DNA of 64,000 bases from Halomonas sp. (lineage in GTDB: Bacteria; Pseudomonadota; Gammaproteobacteria; Pseudomonadales; Halomonadaceae): assembly GCF_020832045.1 (NCBI RefSeq), contig NZ_JAFIFK010000062.1, positions 25,965-89,964 on the forward strand, read 5' to 3'. Positions 50,791-61,625 of this stretch are shown piece by piece; position 1 is the first letter of the stretch; each line of letters opens with the position of its first letter. The notes below the pieces were generated by a model that worked only from the letters and a program-made list of their open reading frames with translations, did not search any database and was not told the origin of the DNA. Position numbers and translations under genes: made by a program.

Positions 50791-52154
50791 ATGGCTCCGG
50801 CTTGCAGTCGTTCGGCGAGGTGGCCGCTGCGCTTGGCGTAACCGTGCCTGAGCGGGATCTGGCGCTGACCGACATCGTCAGCGATACCCGGCGGCTGACG
50901 CCGGCCAGCCTCTTCGTGGCGCTGCGCGGCGAGCGTTTCGATGCTCACGACTTCATTGCCGAGGCACGGGGAAAAGGCGCTGCAGCAGCGCTGGTCGAAC
51001 GGCTCATCGATGACCCGCTGCCGCAGCTGATCGTACCCGATACGCGTCTGGCGTTGGGTCTGCTAGGTCGTGCCCGGCGGCGTGCCTGGGGCGGTTCGCT
51101 GGTGGCCGTGACAGGCAACAGCGGCAAAACCAGCGTCAAGGAATTGCTGGCTCAACTGCTGGGATTGCATGGCAGGACCCTGGCAACACAGGGCAACCTC
51201 AATAACGATATCGGCGCTCCGCTGACCCTGCTCGGGCTAACCGATGAACACCGCTACGCTGTGGTTGAGCTAGGGGCCAATCATCTCGGAGAAATCGCTT
51301 GGACCACGAGCCTGGCCGGACCGCAGGTGGCCATCATTACCAACGTCACCGGGGCACATGTCGGCGAGTTCGGCGGCATGGGGCAGATCGCTCAGGCCAA
51401 GGCCGAGATTCTCCTCGGTCTCGGGGGTGACGGCGTGGCGGTACTCAATCGCGACGACACCTATTTCCCCCTCTGGGCTCAGCTTGCCTCGCCGCGGGAA
51501 GTGCTGGACTTCGGTTTCAGCGAATGCAGCCGCGTAAGGGCCGTGGAGCTGGCTTGCGACGCCCTGGGGCGCTATGCTTTCACGCTTGTCGTGGATGGTC
51601 GCCAAATTGGTCGGGTGCAACTTGCGTTGCTGGGGCGCCACAGCGTCGCCAATGCGCTTGCCGCTGCCGCGGGAGCGCTTGCTCTGGGGCTCGTAGGCGA
51701 ACAGGTAGTGGCAGGGCTGGCAGCGAGTCTGCCGATGCCGGGACGACTCAATCCGGTGTCCGGCATCAGGGAAACCCTTTTGCTCGACGACAGCTACAAT
51801 GCCAATCCGGGAGCGGTCAAAGCAGCACTCCAGCTGCTGACCGAGCTGCCCGGCCCCAGGTGGTGCCTGCTTGGTGCCATGGGAGAACTGGGGAAGGAGT
51901 CGGACCGACTGCATGCAGACGTCGGCCGCTACGCACGGGAACAGGGGATCGACGTGTTGATGACCTGCGGCGAGCCGGCACAGGCCGCAAGCCAGGCTTT
52001 CGGCAACGGCGGGTATCATTTCAATGATCATGAGGCGCTGACGCGCCATGTCCTACACCATCTGCCCGCATGTGCCAGTGTCCTGATCAAGGGATCGCGC
52101 AGCGCTGGCATGGAACGGGTCGTGGCGGCGCTACGAGCTGACGCATCAAGGTGA
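50787..52154 (+). CDS. murF: UDP-MurNAc-tripeptide:D-Ala-D-Ala ligase
   Basis: 455 aa from a GTG start overlapping the murE stop (GTGA). ATP loop GNSGKTS at 110-116 and ELGANHLGEI, NVTGAHVGEFGG and LLDDSYNANP motifs are intact. It adds D-Ala-D-Ala to give the pentapeptide. Confidence 0.98.
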   Translation: MNGSGLQSFGEVAAALGVTVPERDLALTDIVSDTRRLTPASLFVALRGERFDAHDFIAEARGKGAAAALVERLIDDPLPQLIVPDTRLALGLLGRARRRAWGGSLVAVTGNSGKTSVKELLAQLLGLHGRTLATQGNLNNDIGAPLTLLGLTDEHRYAVVELGANHLGEIAWTTSLAGPQVAIITNVTGAHVGEFGGMGQIAQAKAEILLGLGGDGVAVLNRDDTYFPLWAQLASPREVLDFGFSECSRVRAVELACDALGRYAFTLVVDGRQIGRVQLALLGRHSVANALAAAAGALALGLVGEQVVAGLAASLPMPGRLNPVSGIRETLLLDDSYNANPGAVKAALQLLTELPGPRWCLLGAMGELGKESDRLHADVGRYAREQGIDVLMTCGEPAQAASQAFGNGGYHFNDHEALTRHVLHHLPACASVLIKGSRSAGMERVVAALRADASR

Positions 52155-52163
52155 ATGCAACAC

Positions 52164-53246
52164 ATGCTGCTTTTTCTGGCTAATTTTCTGGCGCAGTTCC
52201 AGAGTGCTTTCAACGTATTCAATTATCTGACCCTGCGCATGATCCTGGGCACCATGACGGCTTTGCTGCTGTGTTTATGGTTGGGCCCGTGGATGATTCG
52301 GCGTCTGGTCGAACGCCAGATCGGTCAGGCGGTACGCGATGACGGGCCGCAATCGCACCTCTCCAAGGCAGGCACGCCCACCATGGGCGGTGCCATGATC
52401 CTCATGGCCATTGCCGTAAGTACGCTGCTGTGGGCAGACCTGGCCAACCGCTTCGTGTGGATCGTGCTGGTGGTCACGCTGGGCTTCGGTGCCATCGGCT
52501 GGGTCGATGACTACCGCAAGGTGGTCGAGAAGAACCCTCGCGGCCTTCCTGCGCGCTGGAAGTATTTCTGGCAATCGGTGATCGGTTTGGCTACGGCCGT
52601 GGCGCTCTACCTGACCGCCACCAGCGCGGTGGAAACGAGCTTGATCGTGCCGCTGTTCAAGGACATCGTCATCCCTCTGGGCGTTTTCTATATCGTACTG
52701 ACCTATCTGGTGATCGTGGGCAGCTCCAATGCCGTGAATCTCACCGACGGCCTCGATGGCTTGGCCATCATGCCTACCGTCATGGTGGCCATGGGTCTGG
52801 CGATTTTCGCTTACGCCAGCGGTAACGCGGTATTTGCTAATTATCTGCAGATCCCCAGCATCGCCGGTGCCGGCGAGCTGGCCGTTTTCTGTGCCACCAT
52901 CGCCGGAGCCGGCCTCGGTTTTCTGTGGTTCAATACCTACCCGGCCCAAGTGTTCATGGGTGATGTCGGTGCCCTGGCACTGGGCGCGGCGCTGGGCGTG
53001 GTGGCGGTGATCGTGCGCCAGGAAATCGTGCTGTTCATCATGGGCGGCATCTTCGTGCTCGAGACCATCTCGGTGATCCTCCAGGTAGGTTCCTACAAGC
53101 TGACCGGACGACGTATCTTCCGCATGGCGCCGCTGCATCATCACTACGAACTCAAGGGCTGGCCGGAACCGCGAGTGATCGTGCGTTTCTGGATCATTAC
53201 CGTCGTGCTTGTGCTGGTCGGTCTCGCCACGCTGAAGGTTCGCTGA
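52164..53246 (+). CDS. mraY: Phospho-MurNAc-pentapeptide translocase MraY
   Basis: 360 aa from ATG 52164, which gives the same length as E. coli MraY and aligns MLLFLANFL with its MLVWLAEHL; ATG 52155 directly after the murF stop is an alternative. Ten membrane helices, with the aspartates of WVDDYRK and [12 protein letters not shown] and the [15 protein letters not shown] motif. It makes lipid I at the inner membrane. Confidence 0.97.
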   Translation: MLLFLANFLAQFQSAFNVFNYLTLRMILGTMTALLLCLWLGPWMIRRLVERQIGQAVRDDGPQSHLSKAGTPTMGGAMILMAIAVSTLLWADLANRFVWIVLVVTLGFGAIGWVDDYRKVVEKNPRGLPARWKYFWQSVIGLATAVALYLTATSAVETSLIVPLFKDIVIPLGVFYIVLTYLVIVGSSNAVNLTDGLDGLAIMPTVMVAMGLAIFAYASGNAVFANYLQIPSIAGAGELAVFCATIAGAGLGFLWFNTYPAQVFMGDVGALALGAALGVVAVIVRQEIVLFIMGGIFVLETISVILQVGSYKLTGRRIFRMAPLHHHYELKGWPEPRVIVRFWIITVVLVLVGLATLKVR

Positions 53247-53281
53247 ACCTGGATATGCCCATCTCCGGGCGGGAGGCTGGA

Positions 53282-54664
53282 ATGTCCAAGGTGCCAAAGG
53301 GAATGACGCTGGTGGTGGGACTCGGTGTGTCCGGCCGCGCCATCTGCCGTCACCTGGCTCGGCATGACGTGCCGTTCATGGTCGCCGATACTCGCGAGGT
53401 GCCCCCGGGGCTGGACGATTTCGAGCGTGTGCACCCCGGCGTGGCGCTTCACTGCGGGCCGCTCGCCGCGCTCGATATGAGCGACGCGGAGGAGATCGTT
53501 GTGAGCCCCGGGATCGACTTGAACACGCCGGGGCTGGCCGAACAGAAGGGGCGCAGTCGGGCTACGGGTGAGCCGCTGGTCGTGGGAGAAATGGCGCTGT
53601 TCGTGCGGGCGGCGCGTGCCCCCATTGCCGCCATTACCGGTTCGAACGCCAAGTCCACCGTGACCACGCTGCTGGGTGAGATGGCTCACGAGGCGGGTCG
53701 GCAGGTGGCGGTGGGTGGCAACCTGGGCACGCCGGCTCTCGATCTGCTGGCCGAGGTGCCCGAGGCGGAGCTGTATGTACTCGAGCTCTCCAGCTTTCAG
53801 CTCGAAACCACGCCTTGGCTTGGGGCTGAAACCGCTGCCTTTCTCAACCTTTCCGAAGATCATCTGGATCGTCATGGCGACATGCCAGGTTATCGCGCCG
53901 CCAAGCTGGGGATCTTCCGTGGCGCCCGGCATGCCGTGGTCAACGCCGAAGACTCCATGACCTGGCCGCTGGTACCTATGGCCGCGATGGATCTCTTCAC
54001 TACCCGGCCGCCATCGGCTGAAGAGTGGGGCATCGCGCGGCAGAATGGTAGCGACTGGCTGATGCACGGCGCCACACCTCTGCTCGCGGTTGGCGAGATG
54101 GGTCTGACCGGTAGACACAACCAGGCCAACGCCCTGGCGGCATTGGCCATGGGCACTCATTTGGGTTTCCCCCTCGCCGCCATGTGTCAGGTATTGCGAC
54201 GCTTCAAGGGGCTTGCGCATCGCAGCGAGCTGGTTGCCGTTTGCAGCGGCGTGCGTTGGGTCAATGATTCGAAGGGCACCAATGTCGGGGCTACACTGGC
54301 GGCGATTGGCGGCCTTGGCCCTACCTTGTCGGGCCGCCTGGTGCTCCTGGCTGGCGGGTTGGGCAAGGGCGCCGACTTCAGGCCGTTGGCCGAGCCGCTG
54401 GCGCGCTACGGACGCGAAGCGATACTGTTCGGCACCGATGCCGGTCTCATGGCTTCTGCCTTGCAGGGGAGCGTAAGCGTGACCCGGGTCGACGATCTCA
54501 TGACTGCCCTGGCTCGAGCACGAGAGATCGCCGAGCCGGGAGACTGTGTGCTGCTTTCGCCGGCCTGTGCCAGTCTCGATCAGTTTTCCGGCTACGGTGC
54601 CCGCGGCGATGCGTTTCGGCAGTGGGTCAGGCAACACGTCGAGGAGGCGCGGCATGTCGACTAA
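53282..54664 (+). CDS. murD: UDP-MurNAc-L-alanine:D-glutamate ligase
   Basis: 460 aa from ATG 53282 with GGAGG 5 bases upstream. The ATP loop reads GSNAKST (120-126), with alanine where E. coli has glycine; the rest (VGGNLGTPAL, NLSEDHLDRHG, WVNDSKGTN) is standard. It adds D-glutamate to UDP-MurNAc-L-Ala. Its last 11 bases overlap ftsW. Confidence 0.97.
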   Translation: MSKVPKGMTLVVGLGVSGRAICRHLARHDVPFMVADTREVPPGLDDFERVHPGVALHCGPLAALDMSDAEEIVVSPGIDLNTPGLAEQKGRSRATGEPLVVGEMALFVRAARAPIAAITGSNAKSTVTTLLGEMAHEAGRQVAVGGNLGTPALDLLAEVPEAELYVLELSSFQLETTPWLGAETAAFLNLSEDHLDRHGDMPGYRAAKLGIFRGARHAVVNAEDSMTWPLVPMAAMDLFTTRPPSAEEWGIARQNGSDWLMHGATPLLAVGEMGLTGRHNQANALAALAMGTHLGFPLAAMCQVLRRFKGLAHRSELVAVCSGVRWVNDSKGTNVGATLAAIGGLGPTLSGRLVLLAGGLGKGADFRPLAEPLARYGREAILFGTDAGLMASALQGSVSVTRVDDLMTALARAREIAEPGDCVLLSPACASLDQFSGYGARGDAFRQWVRQHVEEARHVD

Positions 54665-55913
54665 GGCCAAGCAGGCGTCCAAGCCAAGGTTCGTCCGCCT
54701 TCGGCGCCTGCGGGCGCGTCTTTCAACGCAGGACCAGCCGTTCGACGGCTGGCTGCTGTTCGCCGCTCTGGCATTGGTCCTGACGGGCTGGGTCATGGTC
54801 ACGTCGGCCTCCACCGAGGTGGCCGCCAGCCTGACCGGCAACCCATGGTATTTCAGTCAACGCCATGCGCTCTTTGTTATGATGGCGCTGGGGGTGGCGG
54901 TAGTGACCTTGCGCTCGCCGCTGGCCTGGTGGCGGGCTAACGGCCCCTTATTATTGCTGATCAGCATTGCCTTGCTGTTCCTGGTCCTGCTCATCGGGCG
55001 TGAGGTCAATGGTAGCCGGCGCTGGCTGTCGATTCCGCTGCTGCCCTTCAATTTACAGGTTTCGGAAGTGGCCAAGCTGTGCCTGATCGTCTATCTGGCG
55101 GGCTACCTGGAGCGCTTCCTTCCCGACGTGCGGCGCAGTTGGGGGGCTTTCCTGCGCCCGCTGCTGGTGATGGGCGTGATTGCCGTGCTGCTGATCCTGG
55201 AGCCGGACTATGGCGCGGTCGTCGTCATGACGGGGTGCGTCATGGGGATGCTGTTGCTGGCAGGGGCGCCCTGGGGACGATTCGTCTTCATTCTGGTCGC
55301 CGTCGGTGTGCTGGGGTTCTACGTGGCAATTGCGGAGCCCTATCGTTTGGCACGACTTACCAGCTTTTCCGATCCCTGGGCCGATCAGTTCGCCAGCGGC
55401 TACCAGCTGACCCAGGCGCTGATTGCCTTCGGTCGCGGTCACTGGCTGGGCATGGGGCTCGGTAACAGTGTGCAGAAGCTGTTCTATCTGCCCGAGGCCC
55501 ATACCGACTTCGTCTTCGCCGTGCTAGCCGAAGAGCTCGGCCTGTTTGGTGCCATTGCCGTGGTCGGCTTGTTCGCTCTGCTGATCTGGCGTGCGTTGGC
55601 AGTAGGCCGGCGGGCAGAGTTGGCCGGGATGGCCTTCGCCGCCTACGTCTGTTACGGCATTGCCTTGGTGATAGGGGCTCAGGCTTTCATCAACATCGCC
55701 GTGAGTACCGGTATGCTGCCCACCAAAGGGTTGACCCTGCCCCTGCTCAGCTATGGCGGCTCCAGTCTGCTGGTGAGTGCGGCGATGGTGGCATTGCTGC
55801 TGCGTGCGGACATCGACACCCGGCTGGCGCAGCGTCGGACCAGCCCAGCGGCTCCCCGGGAGCCGTCGGGTCGCCGCGAACCCCTGATCAACGGACAAGG
55901 AGTCATGAAGTGA
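54654..55913 (+). CDS. ftsW: Septal peptidoglycan polymerase FtsW
   Basis: 419 aa from ATG 54654 with GAGGAGG upstream. A SEDS-family protein with about ten membrane helices, GREVNGSRRWL, LILEPDYGAVVVM and LPEAHTDFVFAVLAEELG, and a late GLTLPLLSYGGSSL segment. It polymerises lipid II at the septum with FtsI. murG overlaps its stop (GTGA). Confidence 0.97.
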   Translation: MSTKAKQASKPRFVRLRRLRARLSTQDQPFDGWLLFAALALVLTGWVMVTSASTEVAASLTGNPWYFSQRHALFVMMALGVAVVTLRSPLAWWRANGPLLLLISIALLFLVLLIGREVNGSRRWLSIPLLPFNLQVSEVAKLCLIVYLAGYLERFLPDVRRSWGAFLRPLLVMGVIAVLLILEPDYGAVVVMTGCVMGMLLLAGAPWGRFVFILVAVGVLGFYVAIAEPYRLARLTSFSDPWADQFASGYQLTQALIAFGRGHWLGMGLGNSVQKLFYLPEAHTDFVFAVLAEELGLFGAIAVVGLFALLIWRALAVGRRAELAGMAFAAYVCYGIALVIGAQAFINIAVSTGMLPTKGLTLPLLSYGGSSLLVSAAMVALLLRADIDTRLAQRRTSPAAPREPSGRREPLINGQGVMK

Positions 55914-56998
55914 CCGAGGCCAGGGCACGCCGCGTGCTGATCATGGCCGGTGGCACCGGTGGGCACGTCATCCCTGCGCTGTCGCTGGCGCGCGGGCTTC
56001 AGGCTGAAGGGCTGGAAGTGCACTGGCTGGGCAGCCCGCGGGGCATCGAGAATCGCCTGGTGCCAGCCGCCGAACTGCCTCTGCATCATGTGTCTGTGGC
56101 GGGGTTGCGGGGCAATGGCCTATCCGGCTGGCTCATGGCGCCCTTTAGCCTGGCGCGTGCCGTGTGGCAGGCAAGAGGTGTCATCCGCCAGCTCGACCCG
56201 GCGCTGGTGGTGGGACTTGGCGGTTTCGCCAGCGGACCCGGCGGGCTTGCGGCCTGGCTGCTGCGCTACCCGCTGGTCATACATGAGCAAAACGCGGTGG
56301 CCGGCATGACCAATCGCGCTCTGGCCCGACTGGCACGGCGAGTGTACGCTGCCTTCCCGCAGGCTTTTGCCAAGCGTGCAGAAGTGGTGGGGAACCCGGT
56401 ACGCGACGAGATCGCCGCACTGGGAGAGTCGCCGCGAGAGGCGGCACAGATGCAAGGACGCCGCCTGCGGCTATTGATCGTTGGTGGCTCGCTGGGCGCA
56501 TTGGCGCTCAACCAGCGTCTCCCTGAAGCCCTGGCGGAGCTGCCTGAAGCGAGCCGTCCCGAGGTACGTCACCAGGCTGGTCGCGACAAGGACGAGGCGA
56601 CCCGGGAAGGCTACCTGGCTCGACAAGTCGAGGCCGAGGTGAGCGACTTCATCGATGACATGGCCAAGGCCTATGAGTGGGCAGATCTGGTGGTGTGCCG
56701 TGCAGGCGCCTTGACCGTTTCCGAGGTGGCTGCTGCGGCCAAGCCGGCCCTTTTCATCCCCCTGCCACATGCAGTGGATGACCATCAGACAGCCAATGCC
56801 CGCGCCCTGGTGGCGGCGGGTGCGGCTCAGTTGATACCACAGCAAGAGATGACGGCAGCGGCGCTGGCGCAGAGCCTGGCGACGCTGCTCGACCCCGACA
56901 CTCTCGCCACCATGGCACGACAGGCGCGGCGCTGCGCGCACCTCGACGCCGTCGAACGCATGGTGGCCGGTTGCATGGAGACAGCGCTTGAGCGATAG
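55910..56998 (+). CDS. murG: UDP-GlcNAc:undecaprenyl-PP-MurNAc-pentapeptide GlcNAc transferase
   Basis: 362 aa from a GTG start. The N-terminal glycine-rich loop [13 protein letters not shown], the second one [15 protein letters not shown], and the UDP-GlcNAc site [23 protein letters not shown] are clear. It makes lipid II on the inner face of the membrane. Its end overlaps murC by 11 bases. Confidence 0.97.
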   Translation: MTEARARRVLIMAGGTGGHVIPALSLARGLQAEGLEVHWLGSPRGIENRLVPAAELPLHHVSVAGLRGNGLSGWLMAPFSLARAVWQARGVIRQLDPALVVGLGGFASGPGGLAAWLLRYPLVIHEQNAVAGMTNRALARLARRVYAAFPQAFAKRAEVVGNPVRDEIAALGESPREAAQMQGRRLRLLIVGGSLGALALNQRLPEALAELPEASRPEVRHQAGRDKDEATREGYLARQVEAEVSDFIDDMAKAYEWADLVVCRAGALTVSEVAAAAKPALFIPLPHAVDDHQTANARALVAAGAAQLIPQQEMTAAALAQSLATLLDPDTLATMARQARRCAHLDAVERMVAGCMETALER

Positions 56999-58469
56999 CA
57001 CCTTGAGGCCGGTTCCCGGTCAGGCAACGCTGCCCCGCAATGGGCAGGGTCTGGGCATGCGCCGTATTCGGCACATTCATTTCGTGGGCATTGGCGGTGC
57101 CGGTATGTGCGGTATTGCCGAAGTGCTCGTCAATCAGGGCTACCAGGTCAGCGGCAGCGACCTGAAGGCGTCGTCGGTGGTGAACCGGCTACGCGAACAC
57201 GGCATTCGCGTGGCGATAGGCCACGCCGAAGAGAACGTTGCCAGCGCCGACGTGGTAGTGGTTTCGACCGCAGTAGACGCGTCGAACCCTGAAATTCGCT
57301 GGGCCCAGGAGCATCGCGTGCCGGTGGTACGGCGGGCCGAGATGCTCGCCGAGCTGATGCGTTTTCGCCACGGGATCGCTGTCGCCGGCACCCATGGCAA
57401 GACCACTACCACCAGCCTCACGGCAACGCTGCTGGCCGAGGGCGAGCTCGATCCGACCTTCGTCATCGGCGGCAAACTGACCAGCGCAGGAGCCAATGCG
57501 AGGCTGGGAGAGGGCGATTATCTGGTTGCCGAGGCCGACGAATCCGACGCCTCCTTCCTGCACCTGCAGCCCATGGTCTCGATCATCACCAATATCGACG
57601 CCGACCATATGAGTACCTACGGTGGCGATTTCGAACGTCTCAAGGGCACCTTCATCGAGTTTCTGCACAATTTGCCCTTCTACGGACTGGCCATTCTCTG
57701 TATCGACGACGACAACGTTCGCAGCCTGCTGGATCGTATCCACCGGCAGTTCGTCACCTACGGTTTCAGTGAAGACGCCGATTACCGCATCGCCAGCTTC
57801 ACCCAGCGGGGAGGTGAAGTCCATTTTACGGCACTGCGTCCCGATGGCTTGGCTCCGCTGGAGGTGCGCCTGGGCATGCCAGGTCGCCACAACGCTCTCA
57901 ATGCGCTGGCGGCCATTGCCGTTGCCACCGATGCCGGCGTAGAAGACGACGCAATCTTGCGGGGACTGGCCGCGTTTGCCGGTGTGGGCCGTCGTTTCCA
58001 GGTTCACGGTCACTTTCCGCCGCCCGCAAACAGCGGCGAGGTCATGCTGGTAGACGATTACGGCCACCACCCGAGAGAGGTGGAGATGGTCATCAAGGCG
58101 GTACGCGCCGGCTGGCCCGAGCGCCGGTTGGTGATGATCTATCAGCCTCATCGTTACAGCCGTACCCGCGACCTCTATGAGGATTTCGTGCGCGTTCTGG
58201 CCGGGGTCGACGTGCTGCTGTTGCTGGATGTTTACAGTGCCGGGGAGGCGCCTATACCCGGTGCCGATGGCAAGACCCTGGCCGGTTCGATTCGGCAGCG
58301 CGGCAATCTCGATCCGATCTTCGTTCAGCACAAGTCCGAATTGCCGTCATTGCTTGACAAGGTGCTGCGCGATGACGACATCCTGATTACCCAGGGAGCG
58401 GGCGACGTGGGCGGCATCGCTCTGGCACTGGCCGAGAGCCAACTGAAGCTTGACGAGGTGGTGTTATGA
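56988..58469 (+). CDS. murC: UDP-N-acetylmuramate:L-alanine ligase
   Basis: 493 aa from a TTG start at 56988, supported by GGAG 7 bases upstream. The ATG at 57057 would remove 23 residues and still keep the fold, but E. coli MurC also has about 15 residues before the same [15 protein letters not shown] point. ATP loop GTHGKTT at 134-140. It adds L-alanine to UDP-MurNAc. ddlB overlaps its stop (ATGA). Confidence 0.97.
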   Translation: MSDSTLRPVPGQATLPRNGQGLGMRRIRHIHFVGIGGAGMCGIAEVLVNQGYQVSGSDLKASSVVNRLREHGIRVAIGHAEENVASADVVVVSTAVDASNPEIRWAQEHRVPVVRRAEMLAELMRFRHGIAVAGTHGKTTTTSLTATLLAEGELDPTFVIGGKLTSAGANARLGEGDYLVAEADESDASFLHLQPMVSIITNIDADHMSTYGGDFERLKGTFIEFLHNLPFYGLAILCIDDDNVRSLLDRIHRQFVTYGFSEDADYRIASFTQRGGEVHFTALRPDGLAPLEVRLGMPGRHNALNALAAIAVATDAGVEDDAILRGLAAFAGVGRRFQVHGHFPPPANSGEVMLVDDYGHHPREVEMVIKAVRAGWPERRLVMIYQPHRYSRTRDLYEDFVRVLAGVDVLLLLDVYSAGEAPIPGADGKTLAGSIRQRGNLDPIFVQHKSELPSLLDKVLRDDDILITQGAGDVGGIALALAESQLKLDEVVL

Positions 58470-59395
58470 CGCTGGCTCAGGACTTTGGGCGGGTGGTTGT
58501 CCTCTACGGCGGCAATTCCGCTGAGCGCGAGGTCTCTCTCAAGAGCGGTGCGGCGGTGCTGGCGGCGCTCGAGCGCAGCGGTGTCGATGCGATAGGCTAC
58601 GACCCTGCCGATGGCGGTCTGGTGGGGCTCGAGGCGCTCGCCCCCGATCGCGTCTTCATTGCCCTGCATGGCAGAGGGGGAGAGGACGGCACCCTCCAGG
58701 GAGCGCTGGAACTGCTTGGCATCCCCTATACCGGGAGTGGCGTTTTGGCCTCGGCGTTGGGCATGGACAAGCAGCGCACCAAGCTGCTGTGGCATGCCGT
58801 TGGCCTGCCGACCCCGGAGTCGCTGATGCTGGTCGCCGATGCCGACTGGGATGCCATCGTCGCGCAGTTGGGTCTGCCGCTGATCGTCAAGCCGGTGCAC
58901 GAAGGATCGACCCTGGGTATCAGCATCGTCGAAAGCAGGGCGGCTCTCGAGGCTGCTTATCGTGAAGCGGCGCGCTTCGATGCCAGAGTCATGGCCGAGC
59001 GCTTCATCAGCGGTAAGGAGTTCACCGTGTCGCTGCTGGGCCAACGCGTGCTGCCGGCCATACGGGTGGAAGTGCCCAGCGGCTTTTATGACTATGAAGC
59101 CAAGTATGTCTCCAACGATACCCGCTACCACCTGCCTTGTGGACTGAGCGCCGAGCAGGAGGCCGAACTCGGCGGCTTGTGCCGCCAAGCCTTCGAGGCG
59201 GTAGGCGGTGAAGGGTGGGGGCGCGTCGATGTGATGCAAGACGCGCAGGGCCGCTTCTGGCTGATCGAGGTCAACACGTCGCCGGGCATGACTGACCACA
59301 GCCTCGTACCTCAGGCGGCCGCCCATGCAGGAATCGGCTTCGAAGAGCTGGTGCTGATGATTCTGCGTACCATGCTGGAGCCGCGTCAGGCATGA
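58466..59395 (+). CDS. ddlB: D-alanine:D-alanine ligase
   Basis: 309 aa, ATP-grasp fold with [15 protein letters not shown] at the start, [24 protein letters not shown] and [20 protein letters not shown] at the end. It makes the D-Ala-D-Ala used by MurF. Overlaps both murC and ftsQ (ATGA each side). Confidence 0.97.
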   Translation: MTLAQDFGRVVVLYGGNSAEREVSLKSGAAVLAALERSGVDAIGYDPADGGLVGLEALAPDRVFIALHGRGGEDGTLQGALELLGIPYTGSGVLASALGMDKQRTKLLWHAVGLPTPESLMLVADADWDAIVAQLGLPLIVKPVHEGSTLGISIVESRAALEAAYREAARFDARVMAERFISGKEFTVSLLGQRVLPAIRVEVPSGFYDYEAKYVSNDTRYHLPCGLSAEQEAELGGLCRQAFEAVGGEGWGRVDVMQDAQGRFWLIEVNTSPGMTDHSLVPQAAAHAGIGFEELVLMILRTMLEPRQA

Positions 59396-60114
59396 GTACC
59401 CGAGGCTCGACGCTGGGTTTGCTGCTGCTGCTTATCTTGTTGGGGGCTGGGGGACGTGCCCTGTGGACCTGGCTTGACCGACCCATCGAGCGGGTATCAA
59501 TAAGCGGCGAGCTGCAGCACGTCAGCGCCGATTATCTTCGCTCTCAGCTGGCACCGCTGCTGCAAGGTCAGACCTGGCTCTCGGCCGATTTGCCTGCCCT
59601 GCGTCGAGCGGCGCGCAATATCGACTGGCTGGCGGAGGTCCGTCTTTCTCGCGAATGGCCCTACACGCTGGCTTTCGAACTGGTGGAACAGTCGCCGGTG
59701 GCGCGCTGGAATGATGATTATCTGCTCAATTCCGATGGCGAACCCTTCGCCTTTTCGCCGATCGAGCCCCCTGAAGGGTTGCCCGATCTGGCCGGCCCTG
59801 TCGGTAGCGGCGCCGAGGTGCTGGCCTACCACCGGCGGTTGAGTTCGCGTTTCGACCAGCTCGATCTCACTATCACCCAGTTGCGGCTGGAGCCCCGTGG
59901 CGCCTGGCGACTTCAGCTCGACGATGGCGTTTGGGTGATGCTGGGGCGCAGCGATCGTGAGGCCCGTCTGGCGAGGCTGGCGGCGGCTTGGCAGCGACAA
60001 CTGGGCTCTCATGCGACCCATATTCGCTATATCGATCTGCGCTATCCGAATGGCGTATCCGTGGCCTGGCACGGTGAAACCGAGCTGAACGAGGAAGAAG
60101 AAGGTCCAGGTTGA
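59392..60114 (+). CDS. ftsQ: Cell division protein FtsQ
   Basis: 240 aa. One membrane helix near the start ([18 protein letters not shown]), a POTRA domain (about 30-100, [13 protein letters not shown]) and the FtsQ beta domain. It forms FtsQLB. ftsA follows after 194 bases, the largest gap inside the dcw run. Confidence 0.95.
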   Translation: MSTRGSTLGLLLLLILLGAGGRALWTWLDRPIERVSISGELQHVSADYLRSQLAPLLQGQTWLSADLPALRRAARNIDWLAEVRLSREWPYTLAFELVEQSPVARWNDDYLLNSDGEPFAFSPIEPPEGLPDLAGPVGSGAEVLAYHRRLSSRFDQLDLTITQLRLEPRGAWRLQLDDGVWVMLGRSDREARLARLAAAWQRQLGSHATHIRYIDLRYPNGVSVAWHGETELNEEEEGPG

Positions 60115-60233
60115 TACCTTTTTCACCATTTGATCTCGACTTACGTTCACTGCGCTATTTTCTTTGTCGTCAATAACCCGTATCGTGAACCAGGTTTTTC
60201 GTAATGGACTGGTGGTTTAACGCCAGTTGTTTC

Positions 60234-60239
60234 TATAAT
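60234..60239 (+). promoter_or_regulatory. Candidate -10 box in ftsQ-ftsA gap
   Basis: A perfect TATAAT lies at 60234-60239, 70 bases before the ftsA ATG. No matching -35 hexamer at 16-18 bases was found. The 194-base gap 60115-60308 holds no gene and is AT-richer than its surroundings, which fits an internal promoter region for ftsAZ. Confidence 0.4.
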
Positions 60240-60308
60240 GGGCGCAATGACCATTTATCAGAATAATGGATACCCAGCGGGTCAAGTTTCCAGGAGACAC
60301 TCCGACAC

Positions 60309-61592
60309 ATGGCAGTCACTTCCAATTCCTCCAACATGGTAGTCGGACTGGATATCGGAACGTCCAAGGTGGTGGCCATCGTCGGACAACCTACCGATGA
60401 CGGCGGCATCGAGATTGCCGGCATAGGTTCGCACCCTTCGCGTGGCATGAAGAAGGGTGTGGTGATCAACATCGAGTCGACGGTACAATCTATTCAGCGT
60501 GCCGTTGAAGAAGCCGAGTTGATGGCCGGGTGTGATATCCATTCGGTGTATGTCGGTGTGGCGGGAAGCCATATCAGTTCCATGAACTCCGACGGTGTAG
60601 TCGCGATAAAAGAGCGCGAAGTGATGCCCGCTGATATCGACCGGGTCATCGATTCGGCTCGCGCGCGGGCAATTTCCGAGGGGCAGCGTGTGCTGCATGT
60701 GCTTCCTCAGGAATTCGCCATCGACACTCAGGGGGGAATTCGCGAGCCGCTGGGGATGTCAGGCGTACGTCTCGAGGCGCGCGTTCATCTCGTCACTGCC
60801 GCTCTAAATGCGGTGCAGAACATCGATAAATGTGTGCGGCGCTGCGGTCTCGAGGTCGATGCCATCATCCTCGAGCAGCTCGCCTCGAGCATGGCGGTGC
60901 TGACCGAAGACGAGCGTGAGCTGGGCGTGTGCATGGTCGATATCGGCGGCGGTACCACCGATATTGCCGTGTTCACCGAAGGGGCTATTCGCCACACCGC
61001 AGTGATACCCATTGCCGGCGACCAGGTCACCAACGATATCGCCATGGCACTGCGGACACCGACGCAATATGCTGAAGAGATCAAGGTCAAGTACGCCTGC
61101 GCTCTCACCCAGCTGGCAGCCAGCGACGAAATGATCAAGGTACCGAGCGTCGGCGATCGCCCCGCTCGGGATCTTTCGCGCCAGGCACTGGCCGAGGTGG
61201 TCGAGCCGCGCTATGAAGAGCTGTTCACGCTGATCCGTGATGAGTTGCGGCGTAGCGGTTACGAAGATCTGGTGGCCGCTGGCGTGGTGCTGACCGGTGG
61301 TACGTCGCGAATGGAGGGTGTCGTCGAACTGGCCGAGGAGATTTTCCACATGCCGGTTCGTATCGCCTGCCCGCACAACGTTCGCGGTCTGGCCGATGTG
61401 GTACGCAACCCGATTTATTCCACCGGTGTAGGTTTGCTACATTACGCCCTTCAGGAAGCCAGGCATGGGCATGGCCGTGAGGGCAGGGTGGTGGCAGCAC
61501 CGCCCAGGCGTGATGACGTCTCCCAGCGCGGAGGATGGGAAGGGATTCCGGCGCTGGCAAAACTCAAGGGCTGGTTGAAGGGAAATTTCTGA
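60309..61592 (+). CDS. ftsA: Cell division protein FtsA
   Basis: 427 aa, actin-like with VGLDIGTSKVVAIVG at the start, [13 protein letters not shown] in the middle and the amphipathic membrane tail LAKLKGWLKG at the C-terminus. The 1C domain region (GVAGSHISSMNSDGVV) is present. It tethers FtsZ to the membrane. A 33-base gap with GGAG leads to ftsZ. Confidence 0.98.
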   Translation: MAVTSNSSNMVVGLDIGTSKVVAIVGQPTDDGGIEIAGIGSHPSRGMKKGVVINIESTVQSIQRAVEEAELMAGCDIHSVYVGVAGSHISSMNSDGVVAIKEREVMPADIDRVIDSARARAISEGQRVLHVLPQEFAIDTQGGIREPLGMSGVRLEARVHLVTAALNAVQNIDKCVRRCGLEVDAIILEQLASSMAVLTEDERELGVCMVDIGGGTTDIAVFTEGAIRHTAVIPIAGDQVTNDIAMALRTPTQYAEEIKVKYACALTQLAASDEMIKVPSVGDRPARDLSRQALAEVVEPRYEELFTLIRDELRRSGYEDLVAAGVVLTGGTSRMEGVVELAEEIFHMPVRIACPHNVRGLADVVRNPIYSTGVGLLHYALQEARHGHGREGRVVAAPPRRDDVSQRGGWEGIPALAKLKGWLKGNF

Positions 61593-61625
61593 CAGGGCCG
61601 CGGCGCGGTCCAGGAGACGGGGCTT

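Noticed and set aside
53639..53659. MurD ATP loop with alanine in place of the usual glycine (GSNAKST)
   Set aside because: I believe the same substitution occurs in MurD of pseudomonads, so it is probably lineage-typical and not a defect.
53144..54841. Minus-strand open frame of 565 codons opposite murD
   Set aside because: The longest antisense frame, but murD, ftsW and mraY on the plus strand are complete and conserved.
57189..58331. Minus-strand open frame of 380 codons opposite murC
   Set aside because: Antisense shadow of a conserved ligase with no signals of its own.
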